DNA of 64,000 nt from Meandrina meandrites. Lineage: Eukaryota > Cnidaria > Anthozoa > Scleractinia > Meandrinidae. Location: assembly GCA_963693305.1 (NCBI GenBank), contig OY855907.1, forward strand, positions 37,579,356 to 37,643,355. Direction: 5' to 3'. Shown here in pieces: positions 1 through 12,800 of this stretch (its first letter is position 1; the number at the start of each line of letters is the position of its first letter). The notes below the pieces were generated by a model. It had not been told where the DNA came from, made no database searches, and saw only the letters and a list, made by a program, of their open reading frames with translations. The position numbers and the translations under genes were made by a program.

Positions 1-610
1 TGACTCTGGAATAGTGTCGAATTTCCCCTAGAATCCTGATTAACCACGGTCTAGTATAGCTAACTCCGCTCCCCTCCGTCGCTTGCTTTGTGATATCTGC
101 TGTTTCTCGTGGTATTCCACAAAAAAGGCCATTGTCGTTGCGTGATCGGTCACATCACGTACGTTATCGATCGTGTCTCGCATTCTGTAACCTATTTAAC
201 CAGTACATTAACCAGTTATTCATTAAACAGTTGAATTAAATAAATGTTCATTTAACTATTAAAAGTCGCTCCGATTTCACTCTGGATCACGTACGCTTCA
301 AGTCTGGAACAGGGTACCTTTTTTGCAATTTTTCTCTGGAACAGGGTCGCAGATTCATCATTTTTACTCTGGAACAGGTCAAGAGTCTCAGGGAGTCAGC
401 GGAGTAAAGGATAATCTACGTGACGAAATAACGTCACGAATATGCCGCCAATATCGAATTTCGTAAGATTTGGCGGCAACAGTTCTGAGGTTACAACGGG
501 TTACAACACTCTTTGGAAGTTGAAGCTTCGGTAACTCAGCTTTGCAACCACTGGTGTCACTCATTTTCTTTTCGCAGATTCCCTGTAAGTCAGTTTGACA
601 ACAAACCCCC
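1..610. repeat. Repeat-like non-coding sequence
   Basis: No gene is visible. A short motif, CTCTGGAACAGGGT, recurs in degenerate form at about 3, 280, 300, 333 and 368, which suggests an old repeat. A CpG-containing stretch at 380-610 leads into the inverted-repeat element that follows. Confidence 0.4.
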
Positions 611-613
611 GCG

Positions 614-2372
614 CAACCTCGTTCCCAGGGTCCTCTCTATATCTCTAGAGAAATGACCCTGGTTGCGGCTGATCACGTGATCTGCTAGATTTTAGCAGAT
701 TCCAAAGAAATGATTTAAGGGAGGGGTGGGAAAGGTAAAAATTGTCTTAACATAGCTGAAGTACTGAGCCCGGTGGGGAGTGGAAATTGTAACATTAAAA
801 ACCTTTGTGTTTTCGGTGAGTCTTTTAACGAGGATGTCGACTCGGAATTTTCAAGCGACTCCAAAAAAGAATTCTGAGGTATCTGTCCCGGCAACCCCAA
901 AAAAGATTTTTAAAGCATCAGTCCCAGCAGATTTTAGTACATTGCAGGCTGTGCAAAGCAGTTGGGGACAGGACATGGTCAAAAAACCTTTTTTCACGGG
1001 CAAATCGACCACTGCTGGCTGCCGCATCGATGCCGCAGAAGATATCTTTGTCGGGTCAAACTTTGATACAAGATAAATATATAGATTTAAGATAAATATA
1101 TAGATTGTTTAATCATTTGCTTGAGTTTACAATGTTTCTTAACAAGTAGCCACAGTTTTTATAAGCGTATACGGTTGTCCATATAGGTGCAAGATAAATT
1201 TAAAACTGAATATCTTACAGCAGAATAAATTTGCTCACAAGAAAATGAATTATCTCCAGGCACAACAAAATATACTCACGGCAATAGAAGTTTCTTTTTG
1301 ACACATACCTTACTTTTCTGGCCTGTACTGAACTTTCTCCGTTAATATCTTGCCGTGTGCTTGATGAAGGCGAAGATCAAAACAAATTTCTTCAAAACAG
1401 ACAGGCGTAAGTTAATTTTTGGCAAGTCTTTCTGTTTGCCGTCGCTTCGAAAAACTACACCTGTATAAACTGTAGGAGTTTCTTTTAAGAAAATTCACGG
1501 CTTAAACGGAAGCCAGAATAGTACGGTGGCCCACAACTCTCACAGCAACAGCGAATCTCGCCGCAAAACAAAATAAACACACTACACACAAAATCAACTC
1601 ACAGCAAAATAAAAACAAAACTTATGGCAAAACAGACTCTCCTCGCGGCTAAAACGCGACTAAAAAAATCACTGAACTTATACCACAACAAAGAAACTCA
1701 CGGCAAAACTTAACTCATCACAAAGCAAACACAAGTCACGGCAAAACCAAACGAACACACGGCACAACAACAAAACTCACAGCAAAATAAACTCAACTCT
1801 CGGCAAATGACAAACTCAAGTCAAGACAAAACAATGTCAACTCGCTGCCAAACAAAATGAACACAACAAAGATTGAAAGAAACTCACAGCAAAACAAACT
1901 GAGGTCACGGAAAAACGAAACGAACTGCTTGCACAATAACAATACTCACGGCAAAAAAACTCAACTCAAGGTAAAACAAACTCATTGACCTGCCGATCCC
2001 TCTCGGACAACATTCGAGGCAAAACCTGGAAGAACAAGGATTTCCCGTACCCTGTTGAAAGCACTGACACCAAGTCTTTTTTTAGAAACAAACTCTCCAA
2101 GCAAATAACCTGTTTAACCTTCAGGATAATGCTGTAATAGCCAGTCGAAAGGAGCGCTGATTGAACACAGCACAGCTTAGGAATTCAAGCGCCATTTTGA
2201 AAATCCCGCTCTACATTTATCCCTCCCCTAGATAGTATGTGTTGTACTATCGACAAAATTTTGTCGAGGAGCATCCCTCCCTGCGGTTTTCGTTTGTCAC
2301 CCGGATCACGTGACCAGCCGCAACCAGGGTCCTTTCTCTAGAGATATAGAGAGGACCCTGGGAACGAGGTTG
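614..2372. mobile_element. Large foldback (inverted-repeat) element, about 1.76 kb
   Basis: The left arm (614-682) and right arm (2303-2372) are near-perfect inverted copies of about 70 bp. Both contain CAACCTCGTTCCCAGGGTCC and end in a CACGTGATC box. The interior has no recognisable transposase. At 1560-1990 it holds a degenerate tandem array of CTCACGGCAAAACAAACTCA-like units. Just outside the right arm are three copies of CCCCCGCGTGA (2396-2430). Fragments with the same CTCGTTCCCAGGGTCC core occur near 59840 and, in a related form, near 30895 and 31280, so this sequence is dispersed. The element is non-autonomous. Its family is not certain and no target-site duplication could be fixed. Confidence 0.65.
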
Positions 2373-2450
2373 TATAGAGAGGACCCTGACGGTTTACCCC
2401 CGCGTGACCCCCGCGTGACCCCCGCGTGCATCCGCGTACATCACATGGGA

Positions 2451-2919
2451 GTGACTATTCTGCACTCAGTTGATGTTGTGAGACAATAGGGAGACACCTC
2501 ATGACATTTTTATACCACGTAACACTCAATTCATGTAGTGAATACAAAACAGCACTTTTAGCCTATTTAGCACTGCGGTTAGCCTACTATACACTTCGGT
2601 TAGCCTACTATGCACTCCGGTTAGCCTACTAGCACTCCGTTTAGCCTAAAAAGCACTCCGGTTAGCCTACGTTAGCTTAGTTTGCTTGCGGTTAGCTTTA
2701 TATTGAGGTTAGGATATATAGCCAAAATTTTACGATTTTTTGCAGCTGGTCGTCGGTAGCCTAGTGGATAGCGTTCCCGCGCGGTAATCCGACGGCCCGG
2801 GTTCAAATCCTACTGTTGACACTTTTTTTAACTTGAAAAAAAAATGTTAAGTGTGATTTATACTTCATGTATGGAAAAATGAGAAGTCTCACAACATCAA
2901 CTGAGTGCTGAATAGTCAC
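2451..2919. mobile_element. Foldback MITE with tRNA-like insert, abutting MRPS28
   Basis: The ends (2451-2484 and 2886-2919) are inverted copies of about 34 bp sharing CACTCAGTTGATGTTGTGAG. Inside is a run of GGTTAGCCTA-type units spaced 25-30 bp apart (2570-2700), followed by a tRNA-like segment (2750-2821). The MRPS28 ATG lies only 41 bp beyond the right end, so the element supplies most of the immediate 5' flank of that gene. No transposase is present. Confidence 0.7.
2750..2821 (+). repeat. tRNA-like segment (tRNA-derived repeat, probably not a working tRNA)
   Basis: It contains a good A box (TAGCCTAGTGG at 2757) and B box (GGTTCAAATCC at 2800) at tRNA spacing. The T stem has mismatches, and the acceptor stem pairs only in a register that does not fit the A box. 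It is followed by an A-rich run and lies inside a foldback element. I read it as a tRNA-derived repeat that keeps Pol III promoter boxes. Confidence 0.5.
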
Positions 2920-2959
2920 ATCTGCATCACTTTGCTGCCGCGCCTTTTTCAAATCCAAC

Positions 2960-4762
2960 ATGGCGGTTTGTCGAGTTTTGTTCAGGAGATCACAAGTTTT
3001 TTCAGCTTTGGGTCCATTGCGGTCCATACTGCTCACGCGTTCGGCAATGAGAACGTGTTTCAATGCTCCGGGTAGTTCAGAAGAGGAAAACTTCGAGGAA
3101 ATATTTCGGAATTCTCGTTTTGTGAAGATGGGGAGACCTCAAGGCAAGACGGTTGTTGGAAAAATTAAATTTATAGTGGAACATGAGGTCAACAGAGACT
3201 TGTATGTTGACTTTGGATGGAAGTTTCACGCGGTTTGTACACGAAAGAGGGAACAAGTAAGGTATGAACGTAATATTTTCGATGTTTGATTCATTAATTT
3301 AATTAATACCCGTTTTGGAGTGCACGCATATAGCGCATCTCACCCATTTACTTATGAAGCACTTGATACTATTAAAAACTAACTATACATTATTATTAAA
3401 AACTGGGCATGGTATATTGCAATTTTTGAGTTTTGATTGGTTTACAGGTCATGGTTTATGAGCTCATATTCCATGGACCACAAAAATGCCCAGGGGGGGG
3501 GGGGTACTCGAAGTATACATGACGGGGGGGGGGAGGGGGTCCGACAGAGCTTCATATTGCAAACCCAAAAAAATACACAGGCCTGAAATTTTAGACCCAA
3601 AAAAATACCTGGCATTAAAATTTCCAACCCAAAAACAAGATTACAAATTTACATTGTATTGTCTTCTTAATATTAACAGTCTTTTCGGAACACACATCGC
3701 TGAAAAGAAGTTCGAATGAATATTTTTCTGGTCCACTGATCGCAACAGAAACCCGAAACGAAAAGTTCGCTCGGAGTTAAGACCCAATAAAATACGTGCA
3801 TTTTTTTAAGACCTAAAAAAATACGTGACAGATCTCGACCCAAAAAAATACCGAGCGTGTAAATTTTCAACCCAAAAAAATACGTCGGACCCCCCCGTCA
3901 TGTATACTTCAAGTACCCCCCCTGGGCAAAAATGGTAGGTGTAGCATCAGTGTGTGAACAGCTAGGAAGTTTAAATATTGCAATTCTTTGGGTGTTTTTA
4001 ATAAAACAATTATTTCACTTGTGCTTGTTAGATATGAGATAGTTATAGGCAACTCAGCGCCATGTCCCTCATTGGCTATCTACCATCTCATATCCAACAC
4101 ACGCTCATGAAATAACTGTTAAATATTTCACAATTAGATCATATGCTTGAACTTTCCATGAAGTAATAGTTGATGATGATGCAGGCTGAATTAACTGTCA
4201 CCTCTTATAGTTCACCACTAAATTTCCTCTGATACTGATTGGTTTAATTATTTTGATGACGTGCTTCGATGGTGTTCATCCGTGGAGAGACACTATCAGC
4301 CCATAGCGCCTGTCCGAGGAAAGTGCCTTGATGGATAGTACTCATCCATGAAATTTTTTGTAAACAAGCAGCATTTAGTTGGTTTCTTGTCTGAACTAGT
4401 ATATTAGCCCTCGAAGCTTCGCTTCTCTGGCTTATGTTTGTTTTAAGGATATCAAATTTCTGCAGGCAACTTTCAGCTGATAGTTCCTCAACAGAAACTA
4501 TTATTTAAATAGAAATTAAGAGCGAATAATCTTATTGTTTCAGTAGAATTATTACTAAATATGAAACATTTCTGTTGTTGTATGTTTTGCTTACAGAGAC
4601 TACAAAGTAAATGATCTGGTGAGAATAAAGCTGACTGCACTCGAAGCTGCTGGGCATTTTTTGGGACAAGATAGACATATAACATTGTGTGAAGCTGACG
4701 CAACACTGCAAGGAATGTTAACACCCAAAACATACAGTGTGACTGATAAGGAACTCAGTTGA
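2960..4762 (+). CDS. MRPS28: Mitochondrial small ribosomal subunit protein bS1m (MRPS28)
   Basis: The coding exons are 2960-3261 and 4597-4762, joined in phase 2 through GTATGA...TTACAG to give 155 residues. The product is a small protein of the mitochondrial 28S ribosomal subunit. The first 35 residues are rich in Arg, Ser and Leu with almost no acidic residues, as expected of a mitochondrial targeting peptide. The family signature follows: a NSRFVKMGRPQGK segment, then an S1-like beta-barrel stretch with LYVDFGWKFHAVC, and in exon 2 VRIKLTALEAAGHFLG. The human protein is 187 aa, so the length is reasonable. The single intron (3262-4596) carries a hAT-like MITE. The 5' flank is a foldback element ending 41 bp before the ATG. 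The gene runs convergently toward glutaminase. Confidence 0.9.
3489..3926. mobile_element. hAT-like MITE in MRPS28 intron, 8-bp TSD
   Basis: The element is bounded by 8-bp direct repeats CAAAAATG (3481-3488 and 3927-3934). Its terminal inverted repeats begin CCCAGGGGGGG and continue with GTACTTGAAGTATACATGAC. The interior has repeated ACCCAAAAAAATAC units on both arms. An 8-bp duplication with G-rich inverted ends is typical of non-autonomous hAT elements. There is no coding capacity. Confidence 0.8.
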
Positions 4763-6879
4763 TCCTTTAAAATTTCTCCAGATATTTTGTTTCTCACTCA
4801 ACAATCTGAGTAACACTTGGGCTGAAAGCCAAAATGTATAATGGATGGATGGGTGAGTTTAATGTTGCTGCCGTGGCTGCAACCAACTTGGTCACTTATA
4901 AAAAAAAAACTAAACATGCTTTCAAAACTTTACAGATGCCTGTAATAATTTTTTATACTTCTTTGGTCAAGTCAATTTGATTGTTATAATCTGCCATCAA
5001 AGACCTTCAATGTGTGCAAAGGAATACAGCTTCATACACAGTGCTCTGTTTACATAATGCATCTGTGATGCATAGCAGTATAGAGGTTCTCACAAGCTTG
5101 TTCTACTGGTCCTCTAGTGTAGCAGTTGTTATTGTTTTGGATCTAGTGGCATTGTTCCTTTTGTTTCTGTTGTTCTTAAAGAGTAACAAGCCATTCATTT
5201 AAGACCATGAAAGAACTGCCACCTGAATCCTCTGCTTACCCTACACACCTGAGATGGTAGATTGTAATTTGTGAATACCATGTACATGTAATAACCACAC
5301 AACACCAAAAATTAAGAAAATGATGCACGTTTTATTTAACATTGAAAACAAATGTGTTCTACTGTGCAATTAAGTCTATATTGGATTATGAAATTGATTG
5401 CTGTTAAAAATAGACATCTGGTGACTTTTTGACTGCTCTTCAAAACTTCAAGGAGAGAAATTTTGGCTATTTTGTTATACATTTTCTCATTTGAAGTCAG
5501 TTTCAGTCTTTTTGAAATCTTAACTATTGCTCCATTTTAGCCGTAATTTCTCAGTTCCTTCTTATTTGTAGGCCACTTTGAACACAACCTGAAAGAGGTG
5601 GCAGCCATTATATGAGACTAGCTAGCATCCTTGGCCATCCAAACCATTCAGAGTTCTCTACTCTCCCTTCCTCCTCCGCCCCCCCCCCCCCCCCCCCCCC
5701 CAACCCACTTCTATGTTTCATCACCTTTCACGCTATTAACCAATAACAGAAACCCATGAGGGTTTAAATGCGTAACTTCCTATCATTCATACTGTACAAA
5801 GTGTTTGCACATTCGTTTCTACTAAGTACCATATTTGGAAAATCACAAGAAGAAAGTCAACCAATCAAAACTGCAATATTTGGATTTTTCACAAAATGAA
5901 TATTCAAACGCTGTGAGCACGTGTTACACATTTCAAACCCTTGTGAGTTATGAGTTTTAACTATTGTATGTCTGAAACTTTCACCTCTCATTTCCTAAAA
6001 TTGTCAACATAGTTCCTGTTTTGTTTAAAATTTGATAGGCAAGTTTATTATGTGTAAGCTAATTCTGAAAAGAAGTAACATAATAACTATCAGTTTCAGC
6101 GAGAAGCAGTTACTTGTTGGACTGAGGATCATTTCAAGATTATTTATATTATTTCTTAGTCCTTTCAATCCACTGATTTCCACACAACACTTGAACTCGT
6201 CAATATTCTTTAATATAATACAGATTGGATTCTACTCACAAGCGCTCAGATTGGCTGAAAAGCTTGTTATTCACTTTTAATTCAGACAAAGAGCCAAATC
6301 AATGTCAGCATCACAATGTCCAAAAACACTCTTGTTATATATTAAATTTAAGAACATTTTTAAAATTGAGAAAACAGTTTTTTACAGCTTGTGTTTCCTA
6401 GATGCCTCTTCTGCCATGTTTTTTTTGACAGCATAATACATGGCTTAGGCTTCATTGTTAATTTTCTTAAATAATGTTTTATAATTAAATAATTCTGGTA
6501 ATAAATAATATTCCCTTATGGGTAACAACATAAGATTGATGCCCGACTTATTGGGAAAGATATCTCCTGGCCAGTCCAATATCCATTGGACAACACACGA
6601 TATAACTAACAATCCACCCTTACCACACTGAATTACAGATAAGTGTTTGGAAAAATATAGATGTGGTCACATGCCAATTTTTTTACTTAATATCTTGAGG
6701 ATCACTGGCCCTCTGGAGACGTCAAACCCTTTACAGTTATTCTCCAAAATATTATTTTCCCTCAGCAGCACTCATTCCTAACATCCATAATCCTGAGTCG
6801 CAGAAGGTTTTCTTTTTGTGTGCAGTGGAATATAGAGACTTGATGAAGACCGTAAACCACAGTCAGGGTAACCATCCAC
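4763..6879. other. Convergent 3' intergenic region between MRPS28 and GLS
   Basis: AT-rich sequence with no gene that I can support. It holds the 3' flanks of MRPS28 (+) and glutaminase (-) and a pure C tract at about 5680-5701. The short open frames here have no family resemblance and poor codon character. Confidence 0.5.
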
Positions 6880-9800
6880 TCAGGAGATCGGCTTTCCTTG
6901 CAATTCAAGATGGTGTTGTAACAACTCCACACAAGTTTGGTGATTAAATCGAACTGCCTCATCAAGTGGCGAGAATCCCCACCTGTGGCATAAAATTTAA
7001 AATAGCATGACACTTCTGAGTTGACTTTGCATTTTGTTGAAAAAGAAAATTATGAGAATTTTGGATTGTCTCACCTGTCCTTGGGATCAGCTGGAATGCC
7101 ACAGTGTTCTAGAAGGAATTTAACTACTTCTTGACAGCCTAGTGATATTAAAGGATTGGCAACCATTAAGTACACATCAAGTGAGAACTAACATTGCAGC
7201 TGGCATGTTGTGCAAGGTAGCAAGACTTGCAGGCACTTAAAAAGACAAATATTATTGTTATTGCAGTTTTCAATAACATGCGAACTCTGAAATTCAAACC
7301 TCAACCAACGCCAGTTTACGTTTTTCGCTGCTGTCAATCATCTAAGCGGACCTCTTGGGAAACAGAAGCTCACTTCAGCCGCGTCAAAAGGTCATGTCTG
7401 TCGGTCGTGATTGGTAGATTTCGATCCATTTTGTTCCATTTTGTCAAGGTTCGTGAACTGTCATCATAATTTTGAGTGACGGCAGCAAAAAACCCAATCG
7501 TCAGTTGGGCTTGGAACTTCAGAGTTCGCATGTTATTGAAAACCACAATAAATCTGAGGCTAATTTAGATTGGGAAGTTACCTTTAGACCATGTGAACTT
7601 TGCTAGTTGTTACACTCAGTTGAATTTTTAACTCCGAGATTTTACAGTCATATTCTACAGAATATTTACTAAGTGCAACAATTTAATACCCATTGTTATA
7701 CTATACTGCAGTATCAACATTTTGGGAAAATATGGTAATCCCATTATTTTGAACCCTCCTGGATTGCAAGATTTTTGTTTTTCCTTCGAGATAGCAGGGT
7801 TGTACTTTATCATATCAATTTTAGTGTGATCAATGTCAATACATGTACTTAAAATTGTTTCACGATACCTTGTGCTGCTGCTATGTGTAATGCTGTTCGT
7901 CCATCATAATCCGTTAGAGTCATATCAGTACCAGACAGATAATATCTGAAACCAGGAGAATTAGATAAGATTTGATATTACCTGCATGCTAATATTCTCT
8001 CACCAAGACAAAAATGGAATTAGGTTAATAGCATTTTTTACCTTCTTAAGGCTGTCACATCACCATAACTTGCAGCATAAAGGAGATATACAACTTTTTC
8101 TCCCTGACAGAGCAAGTTAAATATATAAATGATGTGATATTTTCAGTAAACCATTTTTAAAATGTGTACTTTTTCACAATTTTGACTTCAATGGCTTCCG
8201 TATGTTACTAAGATATTGAGTGCTACAGTGCTCATTCCAAAAAATGCTGGCCTGGGGACTATAAAATAAGCAAAATGCATACCTGAACCTCAGCTTTCCT
8301 CCTGCGAGGGTCTAGTTTTCTTCCAGATGAAGCACCCTTCAAATCGTAGTTGTGAAAATCAAAGTAGTTGACAAGTTCCTGGTCAATGGAAATTGTCATC
8401 AACTTTAGTCAAGTTCTTTCAGAAAGTTCAAAAACAAAGTTAACGTTATTAAGTAAACCTTTTTTGCCATCGTCATCAGAGTTCTTATGGTGTCTCATGA
8501 AGTTACAAAATGGGAATGGCCCTCATTACTTTTGGATTTGGCAGCCTCTCCCTGGCACTACTATTGGGGGTTCTGGGGCAAAGTGGAGGGGGGGGGGGGA
8601 ATTGCAACTGTCAGGGGGTGACATTACTTTAGGAGTTAATATTAAATCAAAACATAGACTTAGTATATATTTTAATATCTTTAGTACCATACTCAGGATA
8701 AAGCTTGTACCAGCTGTTTCCATTGTTTCCCAAAACAAGTCCAGGAGGTCACTATTCTGTGGGGGGTTGGTTGTTATGTTTGGAACTTTACTGACAGAAT
8801 ATCCCCTTAACTGTACAAATACCTTACAAAACTGCATTCCTCTAACACTGTTGCCATGGTGATCCAGTGGCGGTGACCATACCATCATACCACACACTTT
8901 TGGCACAACAATCAAGATTGCACCGCTTACACCTGATTTGGCTGGCAATCCCACCTGGAAATAAAAGGTCTTTACAATATAATCTGCAAATGGTGAAAAG
9001 TGAAATCTAGCAGCTGGGACACATTTTGCAACATTAATGCAATGGAGAATGCACTGATCAGGCGGGAACCACCAAGAGAGGGGCAGGAACTGGTACTGGC
9101 ACAGGAAGAGGGACGTTCAGTCCTGGTCTCTGCCAGGATATCATGCCGATCGTTTGGAATAAAGCCCCAATTATGAAATGAGTAGATCAGGAGTTTTTTA
9201 AGGTATTATTCCACACACCCCTTCAAATATAGTCAGAGGTTTGCAACATTTAATATCGCAGTGATATTCTTACATGAAAAGCAAACTGTCCAGAGTAATC
9301 ATACATTCCACATGAGTGCATCAGGGACAATGTGTGCTGGACAGTCCTCGAACTAAACACCTGAAGGAAAAAAGCCAATGGAACAAACTACGTTCAGAGC
9401 TCTTCTGAAAACACTGGATCAAAATAATTTCAGCTGTCTACTAATTATTATTACATGAAATTTTGGTGACAAATGTTGCATACTGATATAAGGCAAACTT
9501 GTGCTTTCACCTGCCATTGATTAAAATCTGTAATAAATTATTACTACTACAACTTATTTCCAAATTATTTGCAAGTGATTGCTTTAATTATGTATTAATT
9601 AGTTTACAATCACATTACATGGCTTGAGTTTTGTTAAGACTGTAGGAAGCCATTATGACAGATGTAGACCTTGAACTAAGAAGGAGGTGGGGGGGGGGGG
9701 GAGGGAGGGGGTTGTGTGTAAACCAAAAAAACTTTAAGCGTGGGGAGTCATTAACAAAAAAACTGTCTTTTACCAAAAGACTTTGAAAGCATATCAAGGT

Positions 9801-12800
9801 TTTTAAGAAATAATATTACAAATTAATTCTATTCCTTTTTAATTTTTTTTGTACCTTTTGACCAGTCAATGGGCAAATACCTCCATTTGCCAAAGTTGCA
9901 GCCATTACACTTCCAGAATCACAGTTGGTTTCTGTTGAGCAAGTCTGAAAAAGAACATTGGCATTTGAAAGTAAAATTGTGTACTGTACATTCCTTGATG
10001 ACAATAACAAACGATCAGGGGCAAAAAGAATCAAGAGTCATGATCAGAGGGCTTCATTCCCCCTTTTTCCTCCAAACATTACTGCATAGAACTCAAAAAC
10101 ACAGGGGTAGAAAAAACAGCAGCTGGATATATACAAGTCTGGGAAAATTTACAGTCAAGCGCGTCAAACTGTAGCCACTGACTAAGTTTTTGACAAGTTT
10201 TTGATTAGTTTGATGGCTTCAGTTGCACAACCGTTAAAATGAATGATCTGTGAAACATTCAGTTTTAACCGGTTTTACAAACCCAGAAGACATTTCCTGT
10301 ACGACAAGTTAAGTTTAACCAAATTTGGCATAAAATATTTTTATCGCCAGTTGAACTTGGCACAATCACTCATGCGAAATGTTGTTTGAAACCCTTTCAA
10401 ACTCTGACATTTGAAGATGGATCATGCAATGGTTGATACCCCGCCTTCCATTTTTCGAGGCATCCGATTGGTAGTTTAAAGCAACTGGAAGCCGTAAAAC
10501 TCATCAAAGTAATCAAAAACTTGTCAAAAAGATGTCAAAAACTTCGTTGGGTGGCTACGGTTGGAGGCATTTGACTGTAGGATAACTGCATAATCCACTC
10601 ACATGAAAATATAGTTCAAAAGTGTCCATGAGATTTGTATTTGGAGGAAATGCCTGATGAGAATAAAAGATAAAATAAAAAACAATTATATGGAGGTGCG
10701 GTGGCCTAATGGTTAGTGTGCTGGACTCCGGATTGGGCGGTCCAGGTTCGAGCCCTGGCAGGGGCACTGCATTGTGTTCTTGGGCAAGATACTTTACTCT
10801 CATAGTAACCCTGCGATGGACTAGCATCCCATCCAGGGGGGAGTAGCAATACTCCTAGTCGCTTCATGTTACAGAAACCAGGATAAGCTCCGGCCTGATG
10901 GTCCCCTAGGCTCGTATGCAGACTTATATTTTTATTATAACAGTGAGATATCTAACAGTGACCTGCAGATAGAGCACTTTTAAAATGTGTTATTTTTTAA
11001 GTAAGTTGAGTTCATTGTCAATTTTGTTTACGCACCAATACCATTACATATAAGAATTAGACAATTAATTTCAATTGCCTTATGTTTGATTTCTGATTTG
11101 GGATTTAAAAGTACACTATCATGGCTCATCATAGAAATTTCTATTTTCTAATTTCCTCAGTATATTGCCAAATGTCACCAAATACACGAATAAATTTGAT
11201 AAAAAGATCTCACAAAACAAGATAGAACAGTTATTTTGAGGAAGAAGTACAGGATTGCAAGCTTAGGATGAATTCAAAGTGGATTGTGATTGATTTTTTG
11301 ACAGGAAGTCCAGAAATCAAAGCTGCCATTCTGGTAAATTTTGAACCTTTTAGTAGTCAATTTTTCCTCTTAGTTGATATTTCTTTGCTTTTACCACTTT
11401 TAGCATTTTTCTCTTCCTATTGCAAGACAATAAAGCGCAATTATAGCAAGCTACAGGCCATTCTTATAAAATATGATATTTCAGGTATGACAGTGTCCCT
11501 TTAAGTTGTCACTCCTACATTTTTCAAAAAAGTTTTTGTTAACATGATTAATTAAATATTATTATGTACAGTCAAGATCTAGATTTAAATGGAAATTTAC
11601 CTTGTTGGCATTCATGTAATATCCTAGAGCATAGTTTCTATCAGCAGTCTCACGCTCAGACAAAAAACTGAAAGAGACGATAAGAGCGGCTTCATTTAAG
11701 TGCCATATAAAACACAACCAATTTCAAAGTAATCACTAGGCAAATCACAAAGAACACGGACGATCCAGTGAACAAATCAAAACTTGAGGCAAATACATTC
11801 AGTTGTACGAGTGTGAACATCTACCCCGGTACATTGATCAACATGGAAAAAAGTCTTTTCCTCTAGGGCTGGTGGAGTTTATCATTTACTTGAATGTCTG
11901 GTGGCCGTGAAACACAAGATTTCTTATATATATAAAAAGGTATCAGATGAAGTACGACCAAACAAATGGCTTCAACTTGGCTAAAGAGCAAACTGGAATA
12001 TTTTTCTACTTTATATTTTTCTCTGCACCTGCATGAGCTCATCACCTGAAATTTATGGTTTAAGTGAATTGCTAATATAAAATATTAATAATAATAATAA
12101 TAATAATAAATAATTATAATAATTTCTAAGTTTGAGGAAAAAACTCACGTAGAATTACTAAATCCAATGTATTCTCCACCAGCAACAAGCTTAAATTTCT
12201 CCTGAACCTGGAAAGTTTCGAAAAAGAAGAAGATCACTAGGTGATAGTCTCCTTCGCAGCTGTTGTTTGGGCTCGTCATGCAACACTCTCTCCCCCACCA
12301 ATGGTCCATGGTTTAGCCAATCACAGCTTCGCTCACATTTTTCTAAGCCAGTCACCCCAAAACTCGCCAACTAAACTAATCAAAAGTTGTGTATTATCGT
12401 GACCCTAGTGTCAGCAACATCAAACGGACGGCAGTTTGAATCTGACATGCACCACACAGTGAATAAAACAAAGATTTGCCTGAATAAAACACGTCTGATT
12501 TGAAACCTTGTATCCCAAAAAATTAATTCCAAGTACAACAGGAATCCAAGCTCAAGATTTGAAGTAATATTATAACAGCTTTTCAGTTGACAGCAACTGT
12601 TACGTTTTTGCCGATAGGTGTCAAAGCAACTGCGCCAGCAGGCAGTTCCTGCGGCATTAGTATTGTAGTATGCGCACGCATGTTTTCGCGCCATAAAGAT
12701 CGTGTTATGTTTTTATGTCGGCCATCTTGGTTGTATTAAAAACCGCTGTTGAAGTTCTTTCATTGTGACGTTCGTTCTCGTCTCCTTAACATTGGCGTGG

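Noticed and set aside
780..1076. 98-aa open frame in the first foldback element
   Set aside because: Repetitive (ATPKK units), no family resemblance and inside a mobile element. It may be a captured fragment but cannot be supported as a gene.
5680..5702. Homopolymer C tract (and G tracts near 8589, 9690, 57432 and a C tract near 43950) as regulatory sites
   Set aside because: Simple homopolymers are common in this sequence and are prone to assembly error. Nothing ties them to a gene.
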